This document shows positions 1 through 7,839 of a stretch of DNA of 64,000 nucleotides, piece by piece; positions within the stretch are counted from its first letter, which is position 1; each line of letters starts with the position of its first letter. The position numbers and the translations under genes are program-made. The DNA is from Fontibacterium oligotrophicum (GTDB lineage: Bacteria; Pseudomonadota; Alphaproteobacteria; Pelagibacterales; Pelagibacteraceae), in assembly GCA_965235975.1 (NCBI GenBank), contig CBDDZZ010000001.1, positions 186,001 to 250,000 of the forward strand, given 5' to 3'. The notes beneath the pieces are model-generated. The model did no database searches. It was given only the letters and a program-made list of their open reading frames with translations, and had not been told where the DNA came from.

Positions 1-294
1 TGGATATATTTTAAGATCAGAATTAAAGTTTATAGATTTTACTAAATCCAAATATTTTTTTAAAAAAATATTATCGTTTTTTAGTTGTAAAATTTTTTCG
101 ATACCTTGAAGGTATTCTTTATTTTTTTGCATATAGGGATCAGAGATTAAATATTTTCCAGCTCCCGCATGTGAATCTATAAAAATAAAACCTTTATCTT
201 TTTTTTTAATATAATCTAAAACATAAGTAAGTATAAAATGTTTTAGTACATCAGCTGCATTGCCGGCATGATATCCGTGCCTATAACTCAGCAT
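1..294 (-). CDS. rlmJ: RlmJ, 23S rRNA A2030 N6-methyltransferase (N-terminal part, cut by window edge)
   Basis: Ninety-eight codons are visible; the frame is open to base 1, so the C-terminal two thirds lie outside the window. The protein opens MLSYRHGYHAGNAADVLKH, almost the same as the start of E. coli RlmJ (YhiR), and continues with a GFIFIDSHAGAGKY segment that matches the SAM-binding motif I region of that family. RlmJ methylates N6 of A2030 in 23S rRNA. The ATG lies one base after the stop of the upstream HIT gene, so the two are probably co-transcribed. Identification rests on remembered family sequence and is strong for the visible part. Confidence 0.88.
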   Translation of the reverse strand, partial: MLSYRHGYHAGNAADVLKHFILTYVLDYIKKKDKGFIFIDSHAGAGKYLISDPYMQKNKEYLQGIEKILQLKNDNIFLKKYLDLVKSINFNSDLKIYP

Positions 295-295
295 A

Positions 296-691
296 TTAAA
301 TAAGTTTTTGAATCTTTTTTATTGTTTCACTTAAGTGTGTCTTTTTATAGGGCTTACCTTTTGTAACCCAAACCGAAAGTGGCCACGAACTGTCTTTTTT
401 ATTTCTTGCAATAATGTGAATGTGTAATTGAGGTATGATATTGCCAATTTTTTCTACATTTAAATTAAAAGCTCCAAAAGCTTTTTTCATAACTCGACTA
501 CAATAATCAATTTCTTCCATAAGTTTTATTTGATCCTTTTTATTTAAATCTAATATTTGTTTAATATTTTTTCTTTTTGGAATAAGAATGAGCCAAGGAA
601 ATTTGGCGTTATCCATTAATCTTGCTGTGCACAAATTTAGATCAGTTACAGAATGAGTAGTTTTGAGTAATTTTTTGTGTAATTTAAACAT
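296..691 (-). CDS. HIT-family nucleotide hydrolase/transferase
   Basis: The 131-residue protein carries a histidine-triad signature, QLHIHIIAR, near residues 88-96. An upstream segment, KFPWLILIPKRKNI, fits the HIT fold. HIT proteins hydrolyse or transfer nucleoside phosphates; the exact substrate cannot be read from sequence. The classic HxHxHxx motif appears here as H-I-H-I-I, as in a known short HIT branch, so the third histidine is replaced. It lies directly upstream of rlmJ on the same strand and diverges from the MazG-like gene, with 27 bases between. Confidence 0.82.
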   Translation of the reverse strand: MFKLHKKLLKTTHSVTDLNLCTARLMDNAKFPWLILIPKRKNIKQILDLNKKDQIKLMEEIDYCSRVMKKAFGAFNLNVEKIGNIIPQLHIHIIARNKKDSSWPLSVWVTKGKPYKKTHLSETIKKIQKLI

Positions 692-718
692 TAAATTAAA
701 TTAAATAGCTATTTTGTT

Positions 719-1045
719 ATGGATTTAAAGAAAATTAATCAAAAAATTAAAAATTTTGTAAAAGAAAGAAACTGGGACCAATTTCACTCACCCAAAAATC
801 TATCTATGGCTCTATCTGTAGAAGCCTCTGAATTAGTGGAGATTTTTCAATGGTTGAAAGAAAGTGATTTAAAAAAAGTAGATAAAGAGAAAGTAGCAGA
901 TGAAATTGCAGATATATTATTTTATTTATTAAGAATTTCACAAAAAATGAATATTAATGTTGAGAAAAGTTTTTACGCCAAATTAAAAAAAAACATTATA
1001 AAATATCCAGTATCTCTGTCTAAAGGAAATAGTCAAAAAAGATAA
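719..1045 (+). CDS. MazG-like nucleotide pyrophosphohydrolase (dCTPase-like)
   Basis: This 108-residue all-helical protein has the features of the MazG/RS21-C6 family. An N-terminal ERNWDQFHSPKNLSMAL segment is followed by EASELVEIFQWL (the ExxE metal-binding motif) and by DEIADILFYLLR (the ExxD motif). Relatives hydrolyse non-canonical or excess (d)NTPs to monophosphate and pyrophosphate, cleaning the nucleotide pool. The stop overlaps the start of the DUF192 gene by one base (TAATG), so the two are likely translationally coupled. Substrate preference is unknown. Confidence 0.85.
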   Translation: MDLKKINQKIKNFVKERNWDQFHSPKNLSMALSVEASELVEIFQWLKESDLKKVDKEKVADEIADILFYLLRISQKMNINVEKSFYAKLKKNIIKYPVSLSKGNSQKR

Positions 1046-1473
1046 TGAAAAATATTGCAAAAATATTAATTTTTACTTTTTTTTTAATTAATTCTTCTTT
1101 TGCGCAACTTTCTAAAGTTCAAATTGAAATCGGAACAAAAAAATTAATTGCAGAAATTGCAGAGACAGACGAAGAGCAAAGCGAGGGTTTAATGAACCGT
1201 CAAGTTTTAGGAAAAGATAATGGTATGTTATTTATTTTTGAAGAAGGCTCGACCCCTTGTTTTTGGATGAAGGATACTCAAATACCATTATCGATCGCTT
1301 TTATAAGTAAGACAAACACAATAGTAAAAATAGCAGACATGCAACCTTTGTCTTTAACAGAACATTGTTCTGGACAACCTATAGTATTAGCTCTTGAGGT
1401 CAATAAGGGTTGGTTTGAGCAGAATAATATAAAAGTTGGAGATAAAATATTAAGTATAAAAAGAATTAATTAA
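1045..1473 (+). CDS. DUF192 family exported protein
   Basis: The 142-residue product begins with a clear signal peptide (KILIFTFFLINSSFA, likely cleaved near residue 20). The rest matches the DUF192 family: an EEQSEGLMNRQVL segment, then GMLFIFEEGSTPCFWMKDTQIPLSIAFI and a late PIVLALEVNKGWFEQNNIKVGDKI. The function of DUF192 proteins is not established. It overlaps the upstream MazG-like gene by one base. The mature protein is probably periplasmic. Confidence 0.88.
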   Translation: MKNIAKILIFTFFLINSSFAQLSKVQIEIGTKKLIAEIAETDEEQSEGLMNRQVLGKDNGMLFIFEEGSTPCFWMKDTQIPLSIAFISKTNTIVKIADMQPLSLTEHCSGQPIVLALEVNKGWFEQNNIKVGDKILSIKRIN

Positions 1474-1516
1474 AAATTATTGTTATTTTATATTTTGAAT
1501 ATTATAAGAAATTACC

Positions 1517-3022
1517 TTGAAAGAATTTAAAGTTAAAGTCTATCCATCAAAAGTAAATTTACCAAAAGAAAATCAGCTTGCTTATAGGATTGCAAGAGTT
1601 GCTAGTGATAACTCTCCTATTGATAATAAAGCAGCCGATATGGTGATTAATAGAATTATAGATAATGCTTCTGTTGCCATTGCATCTTTTTCAAGACAAC
1701 CAGTTACAACCGCAAGAGAGATGGCATTAGCCCATCCAAGAGCAAATGGAGCAACAGTTTTTGGAATTAATTCTGCTAAAAAATTTGATTGCGAATGGGC
1801 CGCTTGGGCAAACGGTACAGCAGTTCGAGAATTAGATTTTCATGATACCTTTTTGGCTGCAGACTACAGCCACCCAGGAGATAATATTCCGCCAATTTTA
1901 GCAGTGGCACAACAGAAAAAATCAACTGGTCTAGATTTAATAAAAGGTATTTTGACAGGTTATGAAATTCAAGTGAATTTAGTTAAAGGAATTTGTCTTC
2001 ATGAACATAAGATTGATCATATTGCACATTTAGGACCTAGTGTTGCAGCAGGATTGGGGACACTTTTAAAATTAGATACAGAAACTATTTATCAAGCAGT
2101 TCAACAAGCCTTACATACAACAATTTCAACAAGACAATCTAGAAAAGGTGATATTTCAAGTTGGAAAGCATTTGCTCCTGCTCACGCTGGTAAACTTGCA
2201 ATTGAAGCCGTGGATCGTTGCATGAGAGGAGAGAGAGCTCCAAACCCGATATATGAGGGAGAAGATAGCATAATTGCTAGAATTTTATCAGGACCCAATG
2301 CTGAATATTATGTTCCATTACCAGAAAAAGGTGAGCCTAAAAAAGCAATTCTTGAGACCTATACAAAAGAACATTCGGCAGAATATCAAGCGCAAGCTTT
2401 AATAGATTTAGCTCGCGATATGAGAAAAAAAATTAAAAATTTTTCTAAAATAGAAAGTATTGAGATTCATACTTCCCATCACACTCATTATGTAATTGGA
2501 ACAGGTGCAAATGATCCACAAAAAATGGATCCAAACGCAAGTAGAGAAACCTTAGATCATTCCATTATGTATATTTTTGCAGTAGCTCTTGAAGATGGTA
2601 ATTGGCATCACGAAGATTCATATAAACCGCAAAGAGCAAAAAAAGAAAGCACAGTAACACTTTGGAAAAAAATTAAAACATTTGAAGATAAAAAGTGGAC
2701 AAAAAAATATCATGATAAAGATCCAAAGAAAAAATGTTTTGGGGGTAGAGTAATTATAAATATGAAAGATGGAACTAAGATTGAGGATGAATTAGGAATT
2801 GCTGATGCTAACCCCTGGGGTAAACGACCCTTTGAAAGAAAAAATTATATAGAAAAATTTAGATCTTTAACTGAAGATTTTATTAGTAAATCTGAGTCAG
2901 AGCGTTTTTTAAAGGTTGTGCAAAATTTAAGAGATCTTAAAAGTGGTCAGTTAGACAAACTAAATATTGAAGTTCTTGATAAAATTCAAAATATTCAAAG
3001 AAAAAAAATTACAATTTTTTAA
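1517..3022 (+). CDS. prpD: 2-methylcitrate dehydratase PrpD (MmgE/PrpD family)
   Basis: The 501-residue protein matches the long PrpD form found in actinobacteria and others, with VRELDFHDTFLAADYSHPGDN near residue 105, HKIDHIAHLGPSVAAGLGT, and a late KEHSAEYQAQALIDLARDMR. PrpD dehydrates 2-methylcitrate to 2-methyl-cis-aconitate in propionate breakdown. The start is a TTG at 1517; no in-frame ATG gives the expected N terminus, and the first residues already align with the family. No prpB, prpC or acnD is adjacent, so the rest of the cycle must lie elsewhere, or the enzyme serves another citrate-like substrate. Confidence 0.88.
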   Translation: MKEFKVKVYPSKVNLPKENQLAYRIARVASDNSPIDNKAADMVINRIIDNASVAIASFSRQPVTTAREMALAHPRANGATVFGINSAKKFDCEWAAWANGTAVRELDFHDTFLAADYSHPGDNIPPILAVAQQKKSTGLDLIKGILTGYEIQVNLVKGICLHEHKIDHIAHLGPSVAAGLGTLLKLDTETIYQAVQQALHTTISTRQSRKGDISSWKAFAPAHAGKLAIEAVDRCMRGERAPNPIYEGEDSIIARILSGPNAEYYVPLPEKGEPKKAILETYTKEHSAEYQAQALIDLARDMRKKIKNFSKIESIEIHTSHHTHYVIGTGANDPQKMDPNASRETLDHSIMYIFAVALEDGNWHHEDSYKPQRAKKESTVTLWKKIKTFEDKKWTKKYHDKDPKKKCFGGRVIINMKDGTKIEDELGIADANPWGKRPFERKNYIEKFRSLTEDFISKSESERFLKVVQNLRDLKSGQLDKLNIEVLDKIQNIQRKKITIF

Positions 3023-3032
3023 ATAATTTTTA

Positions 3033-3503
3033 ATGAAAAAAATTATTTTTTTTTTTGGATTTATATTTCTCTTATCAATAACTGTATCGGCCGATACAAA
3101 AAAAGTTCAAGTGATTGATGGTGATACTATTCATATAGGAACTATCAAATATCGTTTTTTTGGTATTGACGCGCCTGAAATAAAACAAATTTGCGAAAAA
3201 GATAATAAAAAAATTCAATGTGGTATTCTTGCAAAAAATTTTCTTAAAAATAAAATTAGCGATAAAATTCCCACATGCATTACAAAAGATAAAGATCGCT
3301 ATCAAAGACTTATAGCAGAATGTTTTATTAACAATGAAAGTTTATCAAGATTTATGGTCAGGGAAGGTTATGCAGTTGCATATAGCCAGTATTCAAAAGA
3401 TTTTATTGAGGATGAAAAATTTGCAAAGGAAAATAAGCTTGGTATTTGGTCAATGAGTTTTCAAATGCCCTCTGATTATAGAAAAGCATTAAGAAATAAA
3501 TGA
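3033..3503 (+). CDS. secreted thermonuclease (staphylococcal nuclease-like)
   Basis: This 156-residue protein has a hydrophobic signal peptide ending near residue 20 (VSADTKK) and one SNase domain. The catalytic-site segments are visible: RFFGIDAPEIKQ (metal-binding Asp and neighbouring Arg/Glu), DRYQRLIAECF (active-site Arg region) and the late FAKENKLGIW that closes the fold. Relatives are calcium-dependent phosphodiesterases of the cell surface or periplasm, and a role in using DNA as a phosphorus source is possible but inferred. It starts 11 bases after prpD. Confidence 0.87.
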   Translation: MKKIIFFFGFIFLLSITVSADTKKVQVIDGDTIHIGTIKYRFFGIDAPEIKQICEKDNKKIQCGILAKNFLKNKISDKIPTCITKDKDRYQRLIAECFINNESLSRFMVREGYAVAYSQYSKDFIEDEKFAKENKLGIWSMSFQMPSDYRKALRNK

Positions 3504-3509
3504 ATATTA

Positions 3510-3617
3510 TTAAAAGTGTTTTTTAATCTTTTTTCTATTATATTTTTTTTTATCTTTAATAACTTTTTTTTTAAATTTTGGTGTTCTTAAAGCCTTGGCT
3601 ACTGGATTTCTTTTCAT
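3510..3617 (-). CDS. 35-residue basic protein resembling the core of ribosome-rescue factor ArfA
   Basis: An ATG at 3617 opens 35 codons ending in TAA. The peptide begins MKRNPVAKALRTPKFKKKV and continues with KKKYNRKK. The spacing N-x-x-A-x-AL-x-x-P-x-F-x-x-x-V, followed by K-K-x-Y-x-R-K, resembles the conserved centre of E. coli ArfA (AL-x-x-P-x-F-x-x-RV, then a KGKGSY-x-RK stretch). ArfA recruits release factor 2 to ribosomes stalled on nonstop mRNA. The gene sits 29 bases downstream of lptB on the same strand. The resemblance is my reading; it could equally be a conserved small basic protein of unknown function. Confidence 0.6.
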   Translation of the reverse strand: MKRNPVAKALRTPKFKKKVIKDKKKYNRKKIKKHF

Positions 3618-3646
3618 CTTAAGTTTGAATATTACTCAGTAGATAA

Positions 3647-4690
3647 TTAAATTCTAAATTGAGACCCCAAATAAAGTTGCCTTGCTTTTTTATTTTCAAC
3701 AATTTCTTGTGGAGATCCTTCAGCAATTAACTCTCCATTATTGATGATGTAAGCCCTATCAACAATGTCTAGAGTTTCTTTAACATTATGGTCGGTGATA
3801 AAAATACTAATACCTTTATCTTTTAGATGTCTAAGCATCTCCTTAAGCTCGATAATTGCAATAGGATCTAAAGCTGCAAATGGTTCATCTAATAATAACA
3901 CTTTTGGTGAAGTTGTTAGGCATCTTGCAATCTCAACTCTCCTAGCCTCTCCGCCAGATAAACTTAGTGCTGAGGCTGTTCTAAGATGTGCAATTTTAAA
4001 TTCATTAAGTAAGTGTTCTACTAACTCATCTTGTTTTTCCTCATCTTTAATTGCAACTTCTGCAACTGCTCTTATATTTTCTTCAACTGTTAGCCCTCTA
4101 AATATAGATCTTGCTTGTGGAAGGTAACTGATACCTTCTTTTGCGCGCATATGGATTGGTAGTTCATTAATTACTTTATTATTAAAAATAACTTTGCCTT
4201 GTGTTGGATTTAAAATTCCAAGTACTACAGAAAACAAAGTTGTCTTACCGGCTCCATTTGGACCAAGCAAAGCAACAATTTCTTGTGGGTTTACTGTAAC
4301 ACTGACATCTTTAAGAATAACTCTTTTTTTTATTATTTTGGTTAAATGACTAATTTCCAGGGTCGATGGCTCTTTATTGTAATAATAATCATCGGAAATA
4401 AGTTTAAAAATATTATTATTTAATTTTTTATTAATTTTTTTAACAACGGCAGGTTCTTTAATTTCTTCCGCTTCAGATTTTTTAATAGTTTCTTGTTTTT
4501 CTAAAATTATATTTTTTTCACTAACTAGCTTATCTTTAGAGAGAATAAGAGGATTTTCTTCAATTATTTCTTTTTTTGAATCTTTAATTTGTTCGTTAAA
4601 ATTCGAATCATTCGAGTCAATTACTGCTGCAAATCTTTTAATTACTTTTTTGTTCGATATAACAGTAAATTTTTGATCTTTATCTTTCAT
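3647..4690 (-). CDS. lptB: LptB, LPS export ABC transporter ATPase, with long charged N-terminal extension
   Basis: Residues from about 112 onward form a complete LptB ATPase: Walker A GPNGAGKTT, Q-loop region SYLPQARSIFRGLTVEEN, signature LSGGEARRVEIAR, Walker B VLLLDEPFAALDP and the H-loop ITDHNVKE. LptB powers LPS extraction by LptFG from the inner membrane. The total is 347 residues against about 240 for typical LptB. The extra ~110 N-terminal residues are rich in Lys, Glu, Asn and Ile and match no domain I know. The extension is probably real because the ATG overlaps the end of lptC by 11 bases and there is no later in-frame Met before the ATPase domain. The usual lptA gene between lptC and lptB is missing. 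Confidence 0.92.
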   Translation of the reverse strand: MKDKDQKFTVISNKKVIKRFAAVIDSNDSNFNEQIKDSKKEIIEENPLILSKDKLVSEKNIILEKQETIKKSEAEEIKEPAVVKKINKKLNNNIFKLISDDYYYNKEPSTLEISHLTKIIKKRVILKDVSVTVNPQEIVALLGPNGAGKTTLFSVVLGILNPTQGKVIFNNKVINELPIHMRAKEGISYLPQARSIFRGLTVEENIRAVAEVAIKDEEKQDELVEHLLNEFKIAHLRTASALSLSGGEARRVEIARCLTTSPKVLLLDEPFAALDPIAIIELKEMLRHLKDKGISIFITDHNVKETLDIVDRAYIINNGELIAEGSPQEIVENKKARQLYLGSQFRI

Positions 4691-5300
4691 TACTTAATGT
4701 ACCTGTAACTTGTTTACCTTTTTCTTCCATAACAACTTCAACAGTTTTTTTAAAGGTATCAATTATTACCCTATCTGCTTTAATTTGACTAGTACGCCGC
4801 TTTTTAGTTTTTGGGTCGTTCTCAATAAAATCTCCGATTACATTGCCACTTACAAATATATTATTTGATTTTACAAGATACTCAGCTCTGTTTGCGGTAA
4901 CCACTCCATCTCTTTGAGTAATTTTTACATTTTGCTCATATAAAATATCATTTGTTGTTTTATTAAATAAACCCGTTTTGCTTATAATTTTTATAATACT
5001 GCCATCTTTTAATAAAAAATCACTATCTACTTCCTTTAAACTTATAAGATCTTGATTATCTTTATCAATACTGGCAAGTTGTGCTCTGACATTATATTGC
5101 TTTCCACTTGCATCTACTCCGATGTAGCTAATATTTTCAAACACATTACTTTCAGCACCTTGTGTAGGTTTAATATTTTTTGATGTGAGTTTTAATCTAT
5201 AAGTATTAAGAGCTGGATAAACGAAATAGACAATAAAAATTATTACAAGACCAGCACTTATAATTTTAAGCTGTTTTTTTCTTATCTCGTTGAGTTTCAT
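4680..5300 (-). CDS. lptC: LptC, LPS export periplasmic tether
   Basis: The 206-residue protein has one N-terminal membrane segment (about residues 13-32, IISAGLVIIFIVYFVYPAL). A periplasmic beta-rich domain follows, with an FENISYIGVDASGKQYNVRAQLA segment and a second half resembling the OstA/LptA-like fold (VTANRAEYLVKSNNIFVSGNV). LptC passes LPS from LptBFG to LptA. Its ATG overlaps the kdsD stop by one base and its 3' end overlaps lptB by 11 bases, so the three are one translation-coupled unit. Confidence 0.85.
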   Translation of the reverse strand: MKLNEIRKKQLKIISAGLVIIFIVYFVYPALNTYRLKLTSKNIKPTQGAESNVFENISYIGVDASGKQYNVRAQLASIDKDNQDLISLKEVDSDFLLKDGSIIKIISKTGLFNKTTNDILYEQNVKITQRDGVVTANRAEYLVKSNNIFVSGNVIGDFIENDPKTKKRRTSQIKADRVIIDTFKKTVEVVMEEKGKQVTGTLSNER

Positions 5301-6259
5301 TAAACTCCAAAACTAATAAGAGAATGTATATGAATTAATCCGTAATTATTATTTTTACCCCTAATAATAAGAGAGGTAATTTTTTTCTTATTCATTATAT
5401 CAAGAGCCAATCCTGCCAGTGTATTCTCAGAAATCATTTTTGGGTTTTTAGTCATTACTTCTTTTGCATTTTTTTCTAAAAAATTCTTCTTATGAATAGA
5501 GCGTCTAATATCTCCGTCTGTTATAATCCCTGTAACTTTTTTAGATTTATTTATAACAAGTACGCAGCCATAAGTTTTTTTTGTAATTTGAATAACGGCA
5601 TTTTTTACCGACATATTTTCATTGATAAAAGGTACGTCCTTTTTTTTAATCATAATATCTTTAACACGCGTAAGTTGTTTCCCCAATGCTCCAGATGGAT
5701 GGTAAACAGCAAATTTTTCTTTGCTAAATTTACTTAATTTCATAAGTGTGATTGCAACGCTATCACCCCAGGCAAGTAACATTGAAGTGGAACTTGTTGG
5801 CACAATATCGAGCCCAGCTTCTTTTACTTTTGGAAGAACAATTTTAATTGTACTTGCATTAATTAAAGTTGAATTTTCTTTTGATGCCACACCAATAATA
5901 GGCATTTTAAATTTATGAGCATAGTTTAAAATACTTTTTAATTCGTCAGTATTTCCAGAATAAGACATAATCAAAAAACAATCTTGTTTTGGATTGCAAG
6001 AACCAAGATCCCCATGAGCCGCTTCAGACGGATGTAGATAAATAGAGGGTACTCCCACAGAACTTAGTGTTGCAGAAATTTTTCTAATAATATGACCTGA
6101 TTTTCCCATGCCAACACATATAATTTTACCTTTGCATTTTTGGATAAGATCAACAGCTTTAATAAAATTATTATTGTAGGACTTAGATAATTTTTTTAAC
6201 GCATTAATTTCTTGAAAAATTACCTCTTTAGCAAATTTTATTTTTTGATTTTGGATCAT
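5300..6259 (-). CDS. kdsD: arabinose-5-phosphate isomerase (KpsF/GutQ family)
   Basis: The 319-residue protein has an N-terminal SIS domain (about 35-170) with the family signatures GKIICVGMGKSGHIIRKISAT, SVGVPSIYLHPSEAAHGDLG and SYSGNTDELK. Two CBS domains follow (about 205-318). It converts ribulose 5-phosphate to arabinose 5-phosphate, the first step of Kdo synthesis for LPS. The position next to lptC and lptB agrees with that role. The stop is directly overlapped by lptC, and the gene follows the RNase D gene without a gap. Confidence 0.92.
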   Translation of the reverse strand: MIQNQKIKFAKEVIFQEINALKKLSKSYNNNFIKAVDLIQKCKGKIICVGMGKSGHIIRKISATLSSVGVPSIYLHPSEAAHGDLGSCNPKQDCFLIMSYSGNTDELKSILNYAHKFKMPIIGVASKENSTLINASTIKIVLPKVKEAGLDIVPTSSTSMLLAWGDSVAITLMKLSKFSKEKFAVYHPSGALGKQLTRVKDIMIKKKDVPFINENMSVKNAVIQITKKTYGCVLVINKSKKVTGIITDGDIRRSIHKKNFLEKNAKEVMTKNPKMISENTLAGLALDIMNKKKITSLIIRGKNNNYGLIHIHSLISFGV

Positions 6260-6871
6260 TTAATGCGCAAAAATATCTTGGTTATTCCAGCCAGCAAGAT
6301 CTAATGTTACCCGATGTTTTAAAAATTTAAAACAGTGATCGGCCAATTCCATTCGATTTTCTCTAATTAAAATTTTATCAAGTTCATCTTTAATTTTATG
6401 TAAATGCAAAACATCAGATGCAGCATAATTAATCTGCTGTTCAGTCAAAGTTTCTGCACCCCAGTCAGAACTTTGCATTTGTTTTGATAATTCAATATCT
6501 AAAAGTTCTTTACACAAATCTTTAAGTCCGTGTTTATCAGTATAAGTTCTACCAATTTTTGAGGCAATCTTTGTGCAATAAATATTATTAATATCTGCTT
6601 TTAAGTAATAGTTTAAAACAGCAAGATCAAATCTTGCAAATTGAAAAATTTTTATAATATTATTATTTTCTAATATTTTTTTTAGATTGTCAGCTTTAAA
6701 TGTCTTTCTATTTATTTGAATCAAATGCACCTCTTTATTCCCAGAGGATATTTGAACAAGGCAGAGAGGATCCCTTTTATAATCAAGACCCATAGTTTCA
6801 GTATCGATTGCGATAATTTTTCCTAAATTTAAATTATTAGGTAAATCGTTTTTATGGATTTTGACTTTCAT
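6260..6871 (-). CDS. RNase D-like 3'-5' exonuclease (short form)
   Basis: This 203-residue protein contains just the DEDDy exonuclease domain: motif I AIDTETMGLDY, motif II FQFARFDLAVLNYYL and motif III INYAASDVLHLHKIKDEL with the catalytic Tyr and Asp. The HRDC domains of full-length RNase D (about 375 residues) are absent, which is usual for many alphaproteobacterial homologues. The likely role is 3' trimming of tRNA or other stable RNA. It is the first gene of the leftward kdsD-lptC-lptB run and diverges from the NDUFA9-like gene, with 47 bases between. Confidence 0.87.
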   Translation of the reverse strand: MKVKIHKNDLPNNLNLGKIIAIDTETMGLDYKRDPLCLVQISSGNKEVHLIQINRKTFKADNLKKILENNNIIKIFQFARFDLAVLNYYLKADINNIYCTKIASKIGRTYTDKHGLKDLCKELLDIELSKQMQSSDWGAETLTEQQINYAASDVLHLHKIKDELDKILIRENRMELADHCFKFLKHRVTLDLAGWNNQDIFAH

Positions 6872-6918
6872 ACTATTGTTAAATAAAAGGTATTATCGTT
6901 AATTATTATGATTAAACA

Positions 6919-7839
6919 ATGGCAGAAAAAAAGACAATAACAGTCTTCGGTGGAACAGGGTTTATAGGTCGAAATCTAATAGCTAAACTTGCAAAAAAAG
7001 GTTTTAAAATAATCGTTCCAACGCGAAACCCATATCTTCATGGCTACCTAAAACCAATGGGAGAACCTGGTCAAATTGAGGTTTTGAAATTCAATCCTTT
7101 TAATTTTTCAAATCTTAATGACTTCATTGATAGTTCAGAAATTGTGGTTAACTGCATAGGAGTTTTATACGAAAAAAAAAATCAAAAATTTGATCATATG
7201 CATCATCTTTTTCCAAAATTTTTAACTAGCATTTTAAATGAGGAGGTAACTAAAAAATTTATTCATATTTCAGCATTAGGGGCAAAAGAGAATTCTAATT
7301 CTTTATATATCAAATCAAAATTTCAAGGTGAACAGGCCATTGTTTATAATTTTAAAAATTCGGTTATTTTACGCCCTAGTATTGTATTTGGAACTAATGA
7401 TAACTTTTTTAATTTATTTAATAAATTAATAAATCTTTTGCCTATTATTCCGCTTGCTGGTGCTAAAACAAAATTTCAGCCCTGTTATGTGGGAGATGTT
7501 ACTGATGCAATTATTAAAATTATAGAAGAGATCAATCCTAGTCAGGTTTATGAATTAGGAGGACCCAAAGTTTATACATTTAAAGAATTAATTGAGACAT
7601 TGCTGATTTCCCTGAATAAAAAAAGATTGATAGTTGGGCTTCCAGATTTTATTTCAAGAATACAAGCAAAAATTATGCAACTATTTCCTAATCCTTTACT
7701 TACTGAAGATCAGCTTGAAATATTGAAATCAGATAATATTTGCTCTAATCAATATCCAGGTTTTTTCGAGCTAGGCATATATACGAGGAGTGCTGAGATT
7801 ATTTTGCCAAATTATATTTTTAGCCAAACAAGTCGTTAA
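6919..7839 (+). CDS. NDUFA9-like SDR, complex I accessory family protein
   Basis: The 306-residue protein has an N-terminal Rossmann dinucleotide site (VFGGTGFIGRNLIAKLA). The features that separate the complex I NDUFA9 family from catalytic epimerases follow: VVNCIGVLYE, IHISALGAKENSNSLYIKSKFQGE and a conserved VILRPSIVFG. Alphaproteobacteria often carry this gene near uppP and gltBD, as here. The mitochondrial homologue binds NADPH in complex I assembly; the bacterial function is not proven. Its end overlaps the convergent uppP end by 4 bases. Confidence 0.82.
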   Translation: MAEKKTITVFGGTGFIGRNLIAKLAKKGFKIIVPTRNPYLHGYLKPMGEPGQIEVLKFNPFNFSNLNDFIDSSEIVVNCIGVLYEKKNQKFDHMHHLFPKFLTSILNEEVTKKFIHISALGAKENSNSLYIKSKFQGEQAIVYNFKNSVILRPSIVFGTNDNFFNLFNKLINLLPIIPLAGAKTKFQPCYVGDVTDAIIKIIEEINPSQVYELGGPKVYTFKELIETLLISLNKKRLIVGLPDFISRIQAKIMQLFPNPLLTEDQLEILKSDNICSNQYPGFFELGIYTRSAEIILPNYIFSQTSR

